Source of the DNA: an uncultured Alloprevotella sp. | Lineage (GTDB): Bacteria; Bacteroidota; Bacteroidia; Bacteroidales; Bacteroidaceae | Direction: 5' to 3' | DNA length: 64,000 bases | Assembly: GCA_944322095.1 (NCBI GenBank) | Contig: CALUNU010000004.1 | Span: 1 to 64,000, forward strand | Part shown: in pieces, positions 25,664-33,917 of the stretch | Numbering within the stretch: the stretch's first letter is position 1 | How the letters are laid out: the number at the start of each line of letters is the position of its first letter | Notes under the pieces: generated by a model | The model's database searches: none | Seen by the model: only the letters and a program-made list of their open reading frames with translations | What the model was told of the DNA's origin: nothing | Program-made: the position numbers and the translations under genes

Positions 25664-28294
25664 TTACTTCACAACCACCTTTTGGCCACCGATGATGTAG
25701 AGGCCGGCGGGCAGGCCGTTGGCAGCCTGGCTGCGCTGTACGCCCGTGCGGAGCAGGCGGCCGTCGATGCTGTAAACGTCGACGGGAGCGTTGGCGGCAT
25801 CGGCCGTTACGCCGTCGATGCCTACTGTGCTGTCGGCCAGACTGATGCCGATGAAGTTGGTGTTGCTCGTGCCGGCGATGGTGAACGTTACGGTTTCGAA
25901 CTCACCCGTCCACGTGTAGGTGGCGTCGTCCCACGTGCCGCAGTCGGCCGTGGCCGAGAACTTGTCGCTGCCGTCGTACCACGTGATGGCGGTGAACATC
26001 TTGCCTTCGGGAGCCGTGAGCGTTACGGTGGCACCCTTGTAGACGCGTAACTGAGGCAGCTGCGTCGTAAAGTTGAGATACATGCGCGGAGCCGTCGAGC
26101 CGCCTTCGGCCGTCAGCGTTACGCCGTCCTGCGTGATGGGGGCGGTGATGTTGCCCTGCGTCGGGTTGTTGCTGTCGGAAACGGGCAGGCCCCATGCGTT
26201 GGCGTTGAAGTTGAAGACAACGTCGGCAACGGGAGGCTCGGGGCCGACGGGCTCGTCGCCGCCTTCTTCGCCGCGGATGACGACGTTGCGCACTTCCCAC
26301 GTGCCGGCTACGTCGGCCGTGCTGGTGTAGACGAAGGCAATCTGGATGGTCTTGCCGGCGTAGGCCGAGAGGTCGGCCGTGGCGTCCACGAAGGTCCAGC
26401 CGTCAGCTTCGGGCCAGCCCGTCACGTCGAGCTTGGTCCATTCGCCGCCCTGCTCGCGTACCTGCACCGAAACGGCGTCGGCCAGGGTGCCCTTGAAGAA
26501 GTTGCAGGCCTGCTCGAAGGTGAGCGTCACGGTGCCCGTCTGGGCCGTCAGGTCGATTTCGGGCGAGATGAGCCAGCTTTCGGCAGCATAGTTGGTCTCG
26601 TTGACGTAGGCGCTGGCCTTGATGCACGAGTAGCGGTCGTCGTTGTTCCATACGTAGGAGAGCTCTTCGGGCATCGTCACGTTGTCGATGGTGAAGTCGC
26701 CCTGATCGGCAGCGAACGTCTCGCTGAAGATGACGCCTTCCTCGACGGGAGGCTCGGGCGTCGTGCCGCTTTCGCCGCGTACGGTGACGTTGCGCACTTC
26801 CCACGTGCCGGCTACGTCGGCCGTGCTGGTGTAGACGAAGGCGATCTGGATGGTCTTGCCCGCATAGGCCGAGAGGTCGGCCGTGGCGTCCACGAAGGTC
26901 CAGCCGTCAGCTTCGGGCCAGCCCGTCACGTCGAGCTTGGTCCATTCGCCGCCCTGCTCGCGTACCTGCACCGAAACGGCGTCGGCCAGGGTGCCCTTGA
27001 AGAAGTTGCAGGCCTGCTCGAAGGTGAGCGTCACGGTGCCCGTCTGGGCCGTCAGGTCGATTTCGGGCGAGATGAGCCAGCTTTCGGCAGCATAGTTGGT
27101 CTCGTTGACGTAGGCGCTGGCCTTGATGCACGAGTAGCGGTCGTCGTTGTTCCATACGTAGGAGAGCTCTTCGGGCATCGTCACGTTGTCGATGGTGAAG
27201 TCGCCCTGATCGGCAGCGAACGTCTCGCTGAAGATGACGCCTTCCTCGACGGGAGGCTCGGGCTGCTCGCCTGCCTCGCCTTGGCCTTCGACGCTGACGT
27301 TCTTCACTTCCCACGTACCGGCGTCGCCGTCCTGGCTGGTGTAGACGAAAGCGATTTCAATGGTCTTGCCCACGTAGGCCGAGAGATCGGCCGTGGCATC
27401 TACCCAGTCCCAGTTGTTGCCTGCGGGCCATGCGCTCACGTCGAGCTTGGTCCACTGGCCGCCCTGCTCGCGCACCTGTACGGAGAGAGCGTCGGCCACG
27501 GCACCGTCGAAGAAGTTGGCGCAGTGGGAGAAGCTCAGCGTGGCTGCGGTGGCTTTCGTCAGGTCGATGGCCGGCGAGATGAGCCAGCTTTCAGCAGCCA
27601 GGTCCTGGCCGCCGATGAAGCAGCTGGCCTTCATGTAGCCGTGGGAGCTGTCGTGGTTCCATACGTAGCCACCGCCGGCGGGTTCCTGCACGTTGTCGAT
27701 GGTGAAGTCGCCCTGGCCGTCGGCAAACGTCTCGCTGAAGAACGTGACGTCGCCGCCGACGGGCGGTTCGGGCGTGTCGCCGCCACCGTCAACGGAGGTT
27801 TCGGTGCAGGCCACGGCGATGCTCTTCACCCAGACGGCTTTCGTGTTGTCGTCGATGGTGATGACGCCGTCAGTGGCCGGGCCCGTAAAGGTGTACACCT
27901 GGTTGGCGTTGGTGGTGCCGCTGGCGATTTCCGTCACGTCGCCCGTGAACTCAACGCCGCCCACGTTGACGCTGATGGTGTTGCCTGCACCGCTGGCCGA
28001 GGCTGTGATGCTCACGGACGTCACCTGCGTGAGGCTTTGACCGGCCGTCAGCGTGAACACGCCGGCGGGATTTTTCGACGAGCCGAACTGAACGCCACGG
28101 GGTTCGTATGTGCCGCCCCCCTGTACGTTTTTCTCAAACTGCTGAGACGCGATGCTGGCCGTCCATGGCAGTTCACCTGCCCCGACAGTCAAGTCCTTGT
28201 CCGTAAAGACCGAAGACACATCGGCACTCATCGTTCCGAACACGGCGGCAAAGAGCACCGTGAGGAACAACTTCAAAGTGTAGAATTTCTTCAT
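25664..28294 (-). CDS. Large secreted T9SS cargo protein with tandem adhesin-like domains
   Basis: An 876-residue exported protein; the ATG gives signal MKKFYTLKLFLTVLFAAVFGTMSA. Residues about 25-180 form a beta domain shared with the paralogue at 30328-32094. Three copies of a roughly 168-residue jelly-roll module follow (about 181-350, 353-520 and 521-688). Each has SETFA, QGDFTIDNV, AESWLISP, DLSAY.GKTI.IAFVYTS and GTWEV.NV, resembling cleaved-adhesin/MAM-like domains. Copies 2 and 3 are almost identical even at DNA level. A further beta domain and a C-terminal sorting domain (VDVYSIDGRLLR, NGLPAGLYIIGGQKVVVK) finish the protein. Ligand unknown; carbohydrate or protein adhesion is a reasonable inference. 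Confidence 0.85.
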   Translation of the reverse strand: MKKFYTLKLFLTVLFAAVFGTMSADVSSVFTDKDLTVGAGELPWTASIASQQFEKNVQGGGTYEPRGVQFGSSKNPAGVFTLTAGQSLTQVTSVSITASASGAGNTISVNVGGVEFTGDVTEIASGTTNANQVYTFTGPATDGVITIDDNTKAVWVKSIAVACTETSVDGGGDTPEPPVGGDVTFFSETFADGQGDFTIDNVQEPAGGGYVWNHDSSHGYMKASCFIGGQDLAAESWLISPAIDLTKATAATLSFSHCANFFDGAVADALSVQVREQGGQWTKLDVSAWPAGNNWDWVDATADLSAYVGKTIEIAFVYTSQDGDAGTWEVKNVSVEGQGEAGEQPEPPVEEGVIFSETFAADQGDFTIDNVTMPEELSYVWNNDDRYSCIKASAYVNETNYAAESWLISPEIDLTAQTGTVTLTFEQACNFFKGTLADAVSVQVREQGGEWTKLDVTGWPEADGWTFVDATADLSAYAGKTIQIAFVYTSTADVAGTWEVRNVTVRGESGTTPEPPVEEGVIFSETFAADQGDFTIDNVTMPEELSYVWNNDDRYSCIKASAYVNETNYAAESWLISPEIDLTAQTGTVTLTFEQACNFFKGTLADAVSVQVREQGGEWTKLDVTGWPEADGWTFVDATADLSAYAGKTIQIAFVYTSTADVAGTWEVRNVVIRGEEGGDEPVGPEPPVADVVFNFNANAWGLPVSDSNNPTQGNITAPITQDGVTLTAEGGSTAPRMYLNFTTQLPQLRVYKGATVTLTAPEGKMFTAITWYDGSDKFSATADCGTWDDATYTWTGEFETVTFTIAGTSNTNFIGISLADSTVGIDGVTADAANAPVDVYSIDGRLLRTGVQRSQAANGLPAGLYIIGGQKVVVK
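26284..27261 (-). repeat. 504-bp tandem duplication inside the cargo gene
   Basis: Sequence from about 26284 to 26757 recurs at 26788-27261 with an offset of exactly 504 bp (168 codons). Only a few third-position changes are visible, for example GGCAATCTGG against GGCGATCTGG. A third, more diverged copy follows to about 27770. Confidence 0.93.
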
Positions 28295-28435
28295 GACTTT
28301 TGTTGGATTAAAATAGTGAAACATGTTGATTGGTTTTCTCATCTTGTGTTTTGGGGTGGCCCGGGCTGCCTCGTAGGCCGCGCTCTTACCGCGATGGCGG
28401 GTGGCTCTGCCGCGCAAAGCCAGACTTTCCCGTTG

Positions 28436-28443
28436 CAAAGTTA
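28436..28443 (-). promoter_or_regulatory. Promoter -7 box for the 876-residue cargo gene
   Basis: Minus-strand TAACTTTG, 142 bp upstream of the ATG. The leader contains AAACCAATCAACA (28324-28336), also present in the leader of the paralogous gene (32104-32116). Confidence 0.5.
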
Positions 28444-28603
28444 CGAAATGCGGACACAGGCGTCAATATAAAAAAGCATAAAAACCTGTGACGTTTCCGT
28501 GACGGAGGCTTGATGCGGCCTGTAGGTCCGCCGTCAGAGGTGTTCGTCTGTGTTGCTGCATGCGTATGTGTGTGGCTGTTGCGGTGGCGTGGGGCAGGCT
28601 TCG

Positions 28604-29985
28604 GAGCTGCGGCGGTGGTTCGGCTTCTCTGTTGTTCGACCCCCTTGGGGCCGCAGATGGTGGATGCATCTTTCCGCGGGTTCGCTCTGCTCCCCCCGCG
28701 GTTATAGAGTAGTGCGGCCCCGATGGGGCCGATGTCTGCGGGGCAGTCGTCAGCGTTGCGTTTGCGCTGTTCTGATGGTGTGGCTGCGTGGTGCATCTCC
28801 GCGGAAATCGCTCATGGCCGCGGCGTACCTCTGGTGCGTTCGCCGGTTCTGCCGGCCCTATTGGGGCCGCACTATTCTATAGCCGCGGGTGAGGGAAGCG
28901 AACCCGCGGAATACCGTCAAAGGAGATGTGGGCCCCAAGGGGGTCCAACGCCTGTGGCGGTGGTTCAGTGCTGGGCGTGCATTGAGCTGCGGCGGTGGTT
29001 CGGCTTCTCTGTTGTTCGACCCCCTTGGGGCCGCAGATGGTGGATACATCTTTCCGCGGGTTCGCTCTGCTCACCCGCGGTTATAGAGTAGTGCGGCCCC
29101 GATGGGGCCGATGTCTGCGGGGCAGCCGTCCGCGCTGCGTTCGTGCTGTTCTGATGGCGTGGCTGCGTGGGGCATTTCCGCGGAAATCGCTCATGGCCGC
29201 GGCGTACCTCTGGTGCATTCGTCGGGTCTGCCGGCCCTATCGGGGCCGATGTCTGCGGGGCAGCCGTCCGCGCTGCGTTCGTGCTGTTCTGATGGCGTGG
29301 CTGCGTGGGGCATTTCCGCGGAAATCGCTCATGGCCGCGGCGTACCTCTGGTGCGTTCGCCGGGTCTGCCGGCCCTATCGGGGCCGCACTATTCTATAGC
29401 CGCGGGTGAGGGAAGCGAACCCGCGGAAGAGCGTCAAAGGGGATGGTGGGCCCCAAGGGGATCCAACGCCTGTGGCGGTGCTTCGGTACTGGGCGTGCAT
29501 TGAGCTGCGGCGGTGGTTCGGCTTCTCTGTTGTTCGACCCCTTTGGGGCCGCAGATGGTGGATGCATCTTTCCGCGGGTTCGCTCTGCTCACCCGCGGTT
29601 ATAGAGAAGTGCGGCCCCGATGGGGCCGATGTCTGCGGGGCAGCCGTCCGCGCTGCGTTTGCGCTGTTCTGATGGTGCGGCTGCGTGGGGCATTTCCGCG
29701 GGTTCGCTCTGCTCCCCCCCCCCCCGCGGTTATAGAGTAGTGCGGCCCCGATGGGGCCGATGTCTGCGGGGCAGTCGTCAGCGTTGCGTTTGCGCTGTTC
29801 TGATGGCGTGGCTGCGTGGGGCATTTCCGCGGAAATCGCTCATGGCCGCGGCGTACCTCTGGTGCGTTCGCCGGGTCTGCCGGCCCTATCGGGGCCGCAC
29901 TATTTTATAGCCGCGGGTGAGGGAAGCGAACCCGCGGAAGAGCGTCAAAGGAGATGTGGGCCCCAAGGGGGTCCAACGCCTGTGG
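28604..29985. repeat. Hairpin array 3
   Basis: Alternating direct and inverted copies of the three-hairpin module. Direct copies lie near 28636-28735, 29017-29112, 29533-29635 and 29695-29765. Inverted copies lie near 28850-28950, 29380-29475 and 29880-29980. They are separated by the GGCAGCCGTCCGCGCTGCG spacer and a GAGCTGCGGCGGTGGTTCGG spacer. The interval between GAGCTGCGG markers is 380 bp for the first pair and 518 bp for the second because one spacer unit is duplicated. One hairpin loop contains a run of 12 C at 29714-29725. No credible gene inside. Confidence 0.9.
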
Positions 29986-30038
29986 TGCAACGTATGCGTA
30001 CGGTTGCGGCACTGCACGCGCAGGTGCAAAAAAGAAAA

Positions 30039-30070
30039 CGGGCGGCCTGCGCTTTTTGCGCGGCCGCCCG
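30039..30070 (-). terminator. Terminator after the 59-residue peptide gene
   Basis: Arms CGGGCGGCC.GCGC and GCGC.GGCCGCCCG around a short T loop, then a T-rich run on the minus strand. Confidence 0.75.
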
Positions 30071-30113
30071 CCAGGGTGGGATGAGGGTTTGCCCTCACGT
30101 ATGGGCTGGAGTC

Positions 30114-30293
30114 TTAGTCCTTCATCTCGCTCCACAGGCTGCTGTCCCATGCTCCGCCGTCGTTGCGGTTGCTGAGCTGGGTGCCGTTGCCCACGGCGTC
30201 GTGGTAGCTTGCGGGGTTGTCGCCGCTGGCGGCAATCATGCCTTCGGTGTTGAGGTTGATGATTTCTATGGAGGGCTTGATATACTTTTTCAT
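30114..30293 (-). CDS. Small 59-residue peptide gene downstream of a T9SS cargo gene
   Basis: A short open frame begins with ATG at 30293 and ends with TAA at 30114-30116. It starts 34 bp after the stop of the cargo gene and ends 43 bp before a terminator, so it looks like the last gene of that operon. The peptide begins MKKYIKPSIEIINLNTEGM, continues IAASGDNPASYHD and ends SSLWSEMKD. It has no signal peptide or membrane segment. The MKKxYxxPxxE start followed by a hydrophobic stretch and a Ser-Gly resembles short peptides common beside surface-protein genes in Bacteroidales. Function unknown. Confidence 0.7.
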   Translation of the reverse strand: MKKYIKPSIEIINLNTEGMIAASGDNPASYHDAVGNGTQLSNRNDGGAWDSSLWSEMKD

Positions 30294-30327
30294 GACGTTG
30301 ATGATGTTTTTGCGTTGGGGAATGTGA

Positions 30328-32094
30328 TTATTTTACGAGCACTTTCTTGCCATTCACGATGTAGATGCCTGCGGGCAGGCCGTCGGTGGAGGTGCCCATG
30401 CGGACGCCGGTGAGCGAGTAGACGGCGGCGGGGGTGTTGTTGGCTTCGGTGGTTACGCCGCTGATGCCCGTGGTCGTGCCGTCGAGGACGAAGCCGCGCA
30501 CCTGGCTGGCTACGGTCTGCGGCAGGGCGAGGTAGGCCTTGCCGGCACCGCTCTCAAAGGCAGCACCGTCGGCAGCGCCCCAATAGAAGCCCAGGTTTTC
30601 GTGGTTCTGGTCGTACGAAAGCATGTAGAACAGGCAATCCTCGCCCTCGGTCTTGCCGCCGTTGACGGAGCCTTTCAGGTAGTTCACCTCGGGAGCGTCG
30701 GGCGTCTCGGTGGAGAGGTCGTAGGTATAGGTCTTGGCAGCGCCCTTGAGCAGCAGGCCCGTGTTGGCAGGCACGATGGAGCGGGCGGGGTAGCAGTAGT
30801 CGACCCAGAGGTTGCCGTTGGCAGCGCCCGTCACGATGCCGCCCTCCACGCCCTCGGGCATGACGAAGGCTTTATCTGTGAAATAAGTGCTATAACCGGG
30901 AGCTCCAATGGAGAACGTACCCGTGGTAGCGGCTTCGTCAACTGCTTCAACGGTAACTTCATCTAAGAAAAAGCGTTGCTTACCTCCCGTGCTCGCGAAT
31001 TCAATTTGGATATCCCCTTCTGCTTCGAATTCAATTGAATAAATTCCAAATTCATCGTTTTCTTCTCCTGAAATGGAGAAGGTCTTTGAAGTGATATTTC
31101 CGACTGTGACCGTAAGTTCAGTCTTATCACCCTTCCACCCATGGGCGAGGAACGTGAGTATTACTTTTCCTGAAATCGAAATAGATGGAGTAATAGCTGT
31201 TCCCCCGTCGCTACCTGTTCCAATTTTTAAGCAATTAAGGGCGCAATAAGCTTTCGTCAATTGCCAGCCCTCATGGTCACAGCTTGTGCCATCCTCTTCT
31301 GATGAGCCTGCACTGTTCCAACTGCCATTTCCTTCTTGACATTTGTTGAAGCTTTCGTAGAAAATGACATTATCTGGCAAGGGAGGAAGAATTTGATAGC
31401 TCTTGCTGATTTCTTTGCTCTTGTTGCCATTTTCATCTTCGGTATATGCGCTTACCGTAGTCGTTTCGTTGATGTTGATTGGTTGCTCATATTTTGTTGC
31501 GTCACCCCCATTCAACGAGTAGTAAATGGCATCATTATTTTCAGAGGTCAGTTCAAGAATTTGAGCACCTCTATAAGTTCCTTCTTCAAGAGAAAAAGTT
31601 GGGGGGGTAACAATTATAGTAGAACCACCTGCACAAGTTATGCGAATCTCTTTAATCCAAACAGAACTTTTTGAGTGTTTGATAGAAATTTCGACGGTTC
31701 CATCAGTTGCATTTCCTGTAAAAGTGTATTCCTTGTTTGCGTTAGCTGTTCCAGAGACAATATCTTTACTATTTTCAAATGCTTCATTACCGACACTAAC
31801 GCTCAGTGAGTTCCCGTTGCTATTTGTTGATGCAACGACGGTGACAGACGTAACTTGCGTAAGTGGTTTGTTACTGGTAAGAGTGAAATCACCTTGTTTA
31901 CTGTACTGAACTCCACGTTTGTAACTAGAATTTTCAAACTTAGAAGCCTCTTTGGTAGAAGTCCAACCTAATTCTCCCTCACCTACGGCCAAGTTTTTGT
32001 CTGTAAATGTGGAAGATTCATCTGCATTCATTGTTGCAAACACGACAGCAAAGAGCGCCGTGAAGAACAACTTCAAGAAAGTAAATTTTTTCAT
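30328..32094 (-). CDS. Secreted T9SS cargo protein, paralogue of the 25664-28294 product
   Basis: A 588-residue exported protein; the ATG gives signal MKKFTFLKLFFTALFAVVFATMNA. Residues about 24-175 match the N-terminal domain of the 876-residue protein (FTDKNLAVGEGELGWTS, KPLTQVTSVTV, TGNATDGTVEISI). Next comes an Ig-like module of the chitobiase C-terminal type (about 180-255, EGTYRGAQILELTS, AIYYSLNGG). A jelly-roll-like module follows (NVIFYESFNKCQEGNGSW to FFLDEVTVE). A long Gly-rich region and a sorting domain ending LPAGIYIVNGKKVLVK finish it. DNA of the 5' two-thirds (about 30950-32094) is clearly AT-richer than the 3' third, suggesting a mosaic origin. Function unknown. Confidence 0.85.
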   Translation of the reverse strand: MKKFTFLKLFFTALFAVVFATMNADESSTFTDKNLAVGEGELGWTSTKEASKFENSSYKRGVQYSKQGDFTLTSNKPLTQVTSVTVVASTNSNGNSLSVSVGNEAFENSKDIVSGTANANKEYTFTGNATDGTVEISIKHSKSSVWIKEIRITCAGGSTIIVTPPTFSLEEGTYRGAQILELTSENNDAIYYSLNGGDATKYEQPININETTTVSAYTEDENGNKSKEISKSYQILPPLPDNVIFYESFNKCQEGNGSWNSAGSSEEDGTSCDHEGWQLTKAYCALNCLKIGTGSDGGTAITPSISISGKVILTFLAHGWKGDKTELTVTVGNITSKTFSISGEENDEFGIYSIEFEAEGDIQIEFASTGGKQRFFLDEVTVEAVDEAATTGTFSIGAPGYSTYFTDKAFVMPEGVEGGIVTGAANGNLWVDYCYPARSIVPANTGLLLKGAAKTYTYDLSTETPDAPEVNYLKGSVNGGKTEGEDCLFYMLSYDQNHENLGFYWGAADGAAFESGAGKAYLALPQTVASQVRGFVLDGTTTGISGVTTEANNTPAAVYSLTGVRMGTSTDGLPAGIYIVNGKKVLVK

Positions 32095-32191
32095 GTTTGT
32101 TTGTGTTGATTGGTTTGTTATGTACAATGTTGTTTCGCTGTTTGGGGCCCGCACGCGGGGCGCACGGGCACAGGGGTTTCATCTCGCGGTG

Positions 32192-32199
32192 CAAAAATA
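32192..32199 (-). promoter_or_regulatory. Promoter -7 box for the 588-residue cargo gene
   Basis: Minus-strand TATTTTTG, 98 bp upstream of the ATG. The rest of 32095-32423 holds one hairpin repeat and a possible recombinase promoter. Confidence 0.5.
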
Positions 32200-32288
32200 C
32201 GGACTTTATTCATTCCGCGGCGTAAAGGGGACGTGATAATCCCGTTAAAAAGAAGTGACAACGAGGGGCATGGGTTGTCCGCCACGTA

Positions 32289-32310
32289 GAGACGCGGTTC
32301 ATCGCGTCTC
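32289..32310. repeat. Short hairpin repeat GAGACGCG/CGCGTCTC, copy 2
   Basis: GAGACGCGGT TC ATCGCGTCTC, one mismatch from copy 1. It is preceded by TGTCCGCCAC, also found before copies 3 and 4. Confidence 0.75.
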
Positions 32311-32423
32311 TTTCGCCGCGGGACGGCGGCAGGGGCGTTTTCCCCGCGGCCGACGGCGCGTGCGGGCAAAGGAATTTTATATCTTTACGGCTTGCACTGA
32401 AAATAAAAAACGTTGGATTGCTT

Positions 32424-33503
32424 ATGAAGATTACGATTTGCAGCCGAAAACTGAAAGGGGGGCGCCGCTCGCTCTATCTGAACTTTGCCGAGCGCGGCGA
32501 GCGGCGCCGCAAGGCGATGGGCATCGTGCTGGAACGGCCCGTGGACGCGGCTACGCGCGAGATTAACCGAAGGAAACTGCGCCAGGCCACGATGATTAGG
32601 GCGCGGTATGAGCTGTCGAACATCGCTTCGGTGTGGGAACTGCCGCCGCTGGAACGCCGCGTGGTGCTGCTGGTCGAGGCGTATGCGCGCTTCGAGCGGA
32701 CGTATGCCGGGACGGACGTGGCGGTGGTGAGGGCCGTGGGGCGCCACCTGGTGCGCTTCCTGCCGTCGGCCGACATCTACCTGCACGAGGTGGACACGGC
32801 GTTTTGCGTGCGCTTCCTGGCTTACCTGCAAGAGCGGCTGCACGGCTCGTCGCCCGCGGGCTATTTCAAGAAGTTCCGCCGCTTCCTGGCACAGAGCCGC
32901 CGGCGCGGACTGCTGGCGGCCGACCCTTCGGAGGGAATACGCGTGGTGGCCGACGAGGGGCTGTCGAAAGCCGTGCTGGCCTTTGGCGAACTGAACCGCC
33001 TGGCGGCGGCGCCCTGCGCGGTGCCCGAGGTGAAGCGGGCCTTTCTCTTTGCCTGCAACACGGGGCTGCGCTGGTGTGACGTGCGGCGGCTGCGCACCTC
33101 CGACATCGACGCCGAGCGGGGCGAGATGACGGTGGTGCAGCGCAAGGTCGAGGGCCACTCGCGGCGCGCCCTGCTGCGTGTGGGGCTCAACGCCAACGCC
33201 CGCCGGCTGCTGGCGGCCGTGCCGAGGGAGGGGGGCACGGTGTTTGACCTGCCGTCGTACGGCTATGCGTCGCGGGCTTTGGCGCAGTGGGCCCGCGCGG
33301 CGGGCATCGGCAAGCACCTGACGTTCCATTGCGCGCGGCATACGTTCATATCGAACCTCATTGCGCAGGGCACGCATCTGAGCGTGGCGGCCTCGCTGGC
33401 GGGCCACTCGTCGACGCGCCACACCGAGCGCTACGTGCATCTTTCCGACCACCGGCGGCGCGAGGCCGTGGACCGCCTGGCGCCCCTGCGCATGGAGCTC
33501 TGA
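32424..33503 (+). CDS. Tyrosine recombinase (phage-integrase family) with arm-type DNA-binding domain
   Basis: Predicted site-specific recombinase. The ATG at 32424 (MKITICSRKLKGG) is preferred over a TTG two codons upstream. The 359-residue protein has an N-terminal arm-binding domain (RRSLYLNFAERGERRRKAMG), a core-binding helical domain (LVRFLPSADIYLHEVDTAFC) and a catalytic domain. The catalytic residues are all present: Arg near 215 (NTGLRWCDVRRL), Lys in VVQRKVEG, HxxR near 302 (HCARHTF), GHSS near 326 and nucleophile Tyr near 337 (ERYVHL). No phage, conjugation or cargo genes surround it and no tRNA attachment site is visible. It lies between hairpin arrays 3 and 4. A role in phase variation or array rearrangement is possible but unproven. 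Confidence 0.92.
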   Translation: MKITICSRKLKGGRRSLYLNFAERGERRRKAMGIVLERPVDAATREINRRKLRQATMIRARYELSNIASVWELPPLERRVVLLVEAYARFERTYAGTDVAVVRAVGRHLVRFLPSADIYLHEVDTAFCVRFLAYLQERLHGSSPAGYFKKFRRFLAQSRRRGLLAADPSEGIRVVADEGLSKAVLAFGELNRLAAAPCAVPEVKRAFLFACNTGLRWCDVRRLRTSDIDAERGEMTVVQRKVEGHSRRALLRVGLNANARRLLAAVPREGGTVFDLPSYGYASRALAQWARAAGIGKHLTFHCARHTFISNLIAQGTHLSVAASLAGHSSTRHTERYVHLSDHRRREAVDRLAPLRMEL

Positions 33504-33521
33504 GCCGCGCCCGGCTCAGAG
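33498..33521. terminator. Overlapping terminator between recombinase and DUF1634 genes
   Basis: Perfect arms CTCTGAGCCG and CGGCTCAGAG with a 4-nt loop, overlapping the 3' ends of two convergent genes. Confidence 0.6.
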
Positions 33522-33914
33522 CGGCGTGGCGAGCGAACTGGTGACGATGACGGCCAGCACGGTGGCGGTGATGGCGGCGAAGAGCCAGTCGCGCTCCTCG
33601 ATGAAGTCGACGAGCGAGAGGGCCACGCGCAGGATGGGCGTGAGGATGAGGGCGATGACGCCGAGCTGTATCCACTCGCGGGCCTCGAAGCGCGGCAGGC
33701 CGCCCAGGATGCCGCCCAGCGTGGTATAGGCCGGGTCGGCGCCGCGAAACGTCGAATAGTCGGGCATGGGCTCGGCGCCGTGGCGCACGAGATAGAGCAC
33801 GCCGCCCACGAGGGCCAGCATGCAGGCCAGCGTGACGCCGCGGCGCAGCGTGTTGCCGATGAGCTTTTGTATGTCGTGTTTGCGTTTCATGGGGAAAAGC
33901 GTCTTGGGGGCCAT
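33516..33914 (-). CDS. DUF1634 family membrane protein
   Basis: A 132-residue protein with three predicted membrane segments (TLACMLALVGGVLYLV, WIQLGVIALILTPILRVALS, WLFAAITATVLAVIVTSSL). The layout IGNTLRRGV, then ILRVALSLVDFIEERDWLFA, matches DUF1634 proteins, which are usually encoded next to TauE/SafE transporters, as here. It starts 3 bp after the transporter stop. An internal Met (MKRKHDIQK, 33890) is an alternative start. Role unknown; likely an accessory subunit. Confidence 0.82.
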   Translation of the reverse strand: MAPKTLFPMKRKHDIQKLIGNTLRRGVTLACMLALVGGVLYLVRHGAEPMPDYSTFRGADPAYTTLGGILGGLPRFEAREWIQLGVIALILTPILRVALSLVDFIEERDWLFAAITATVLAVIVTSSLATPL

Positions 33915-33917
33915 GGG

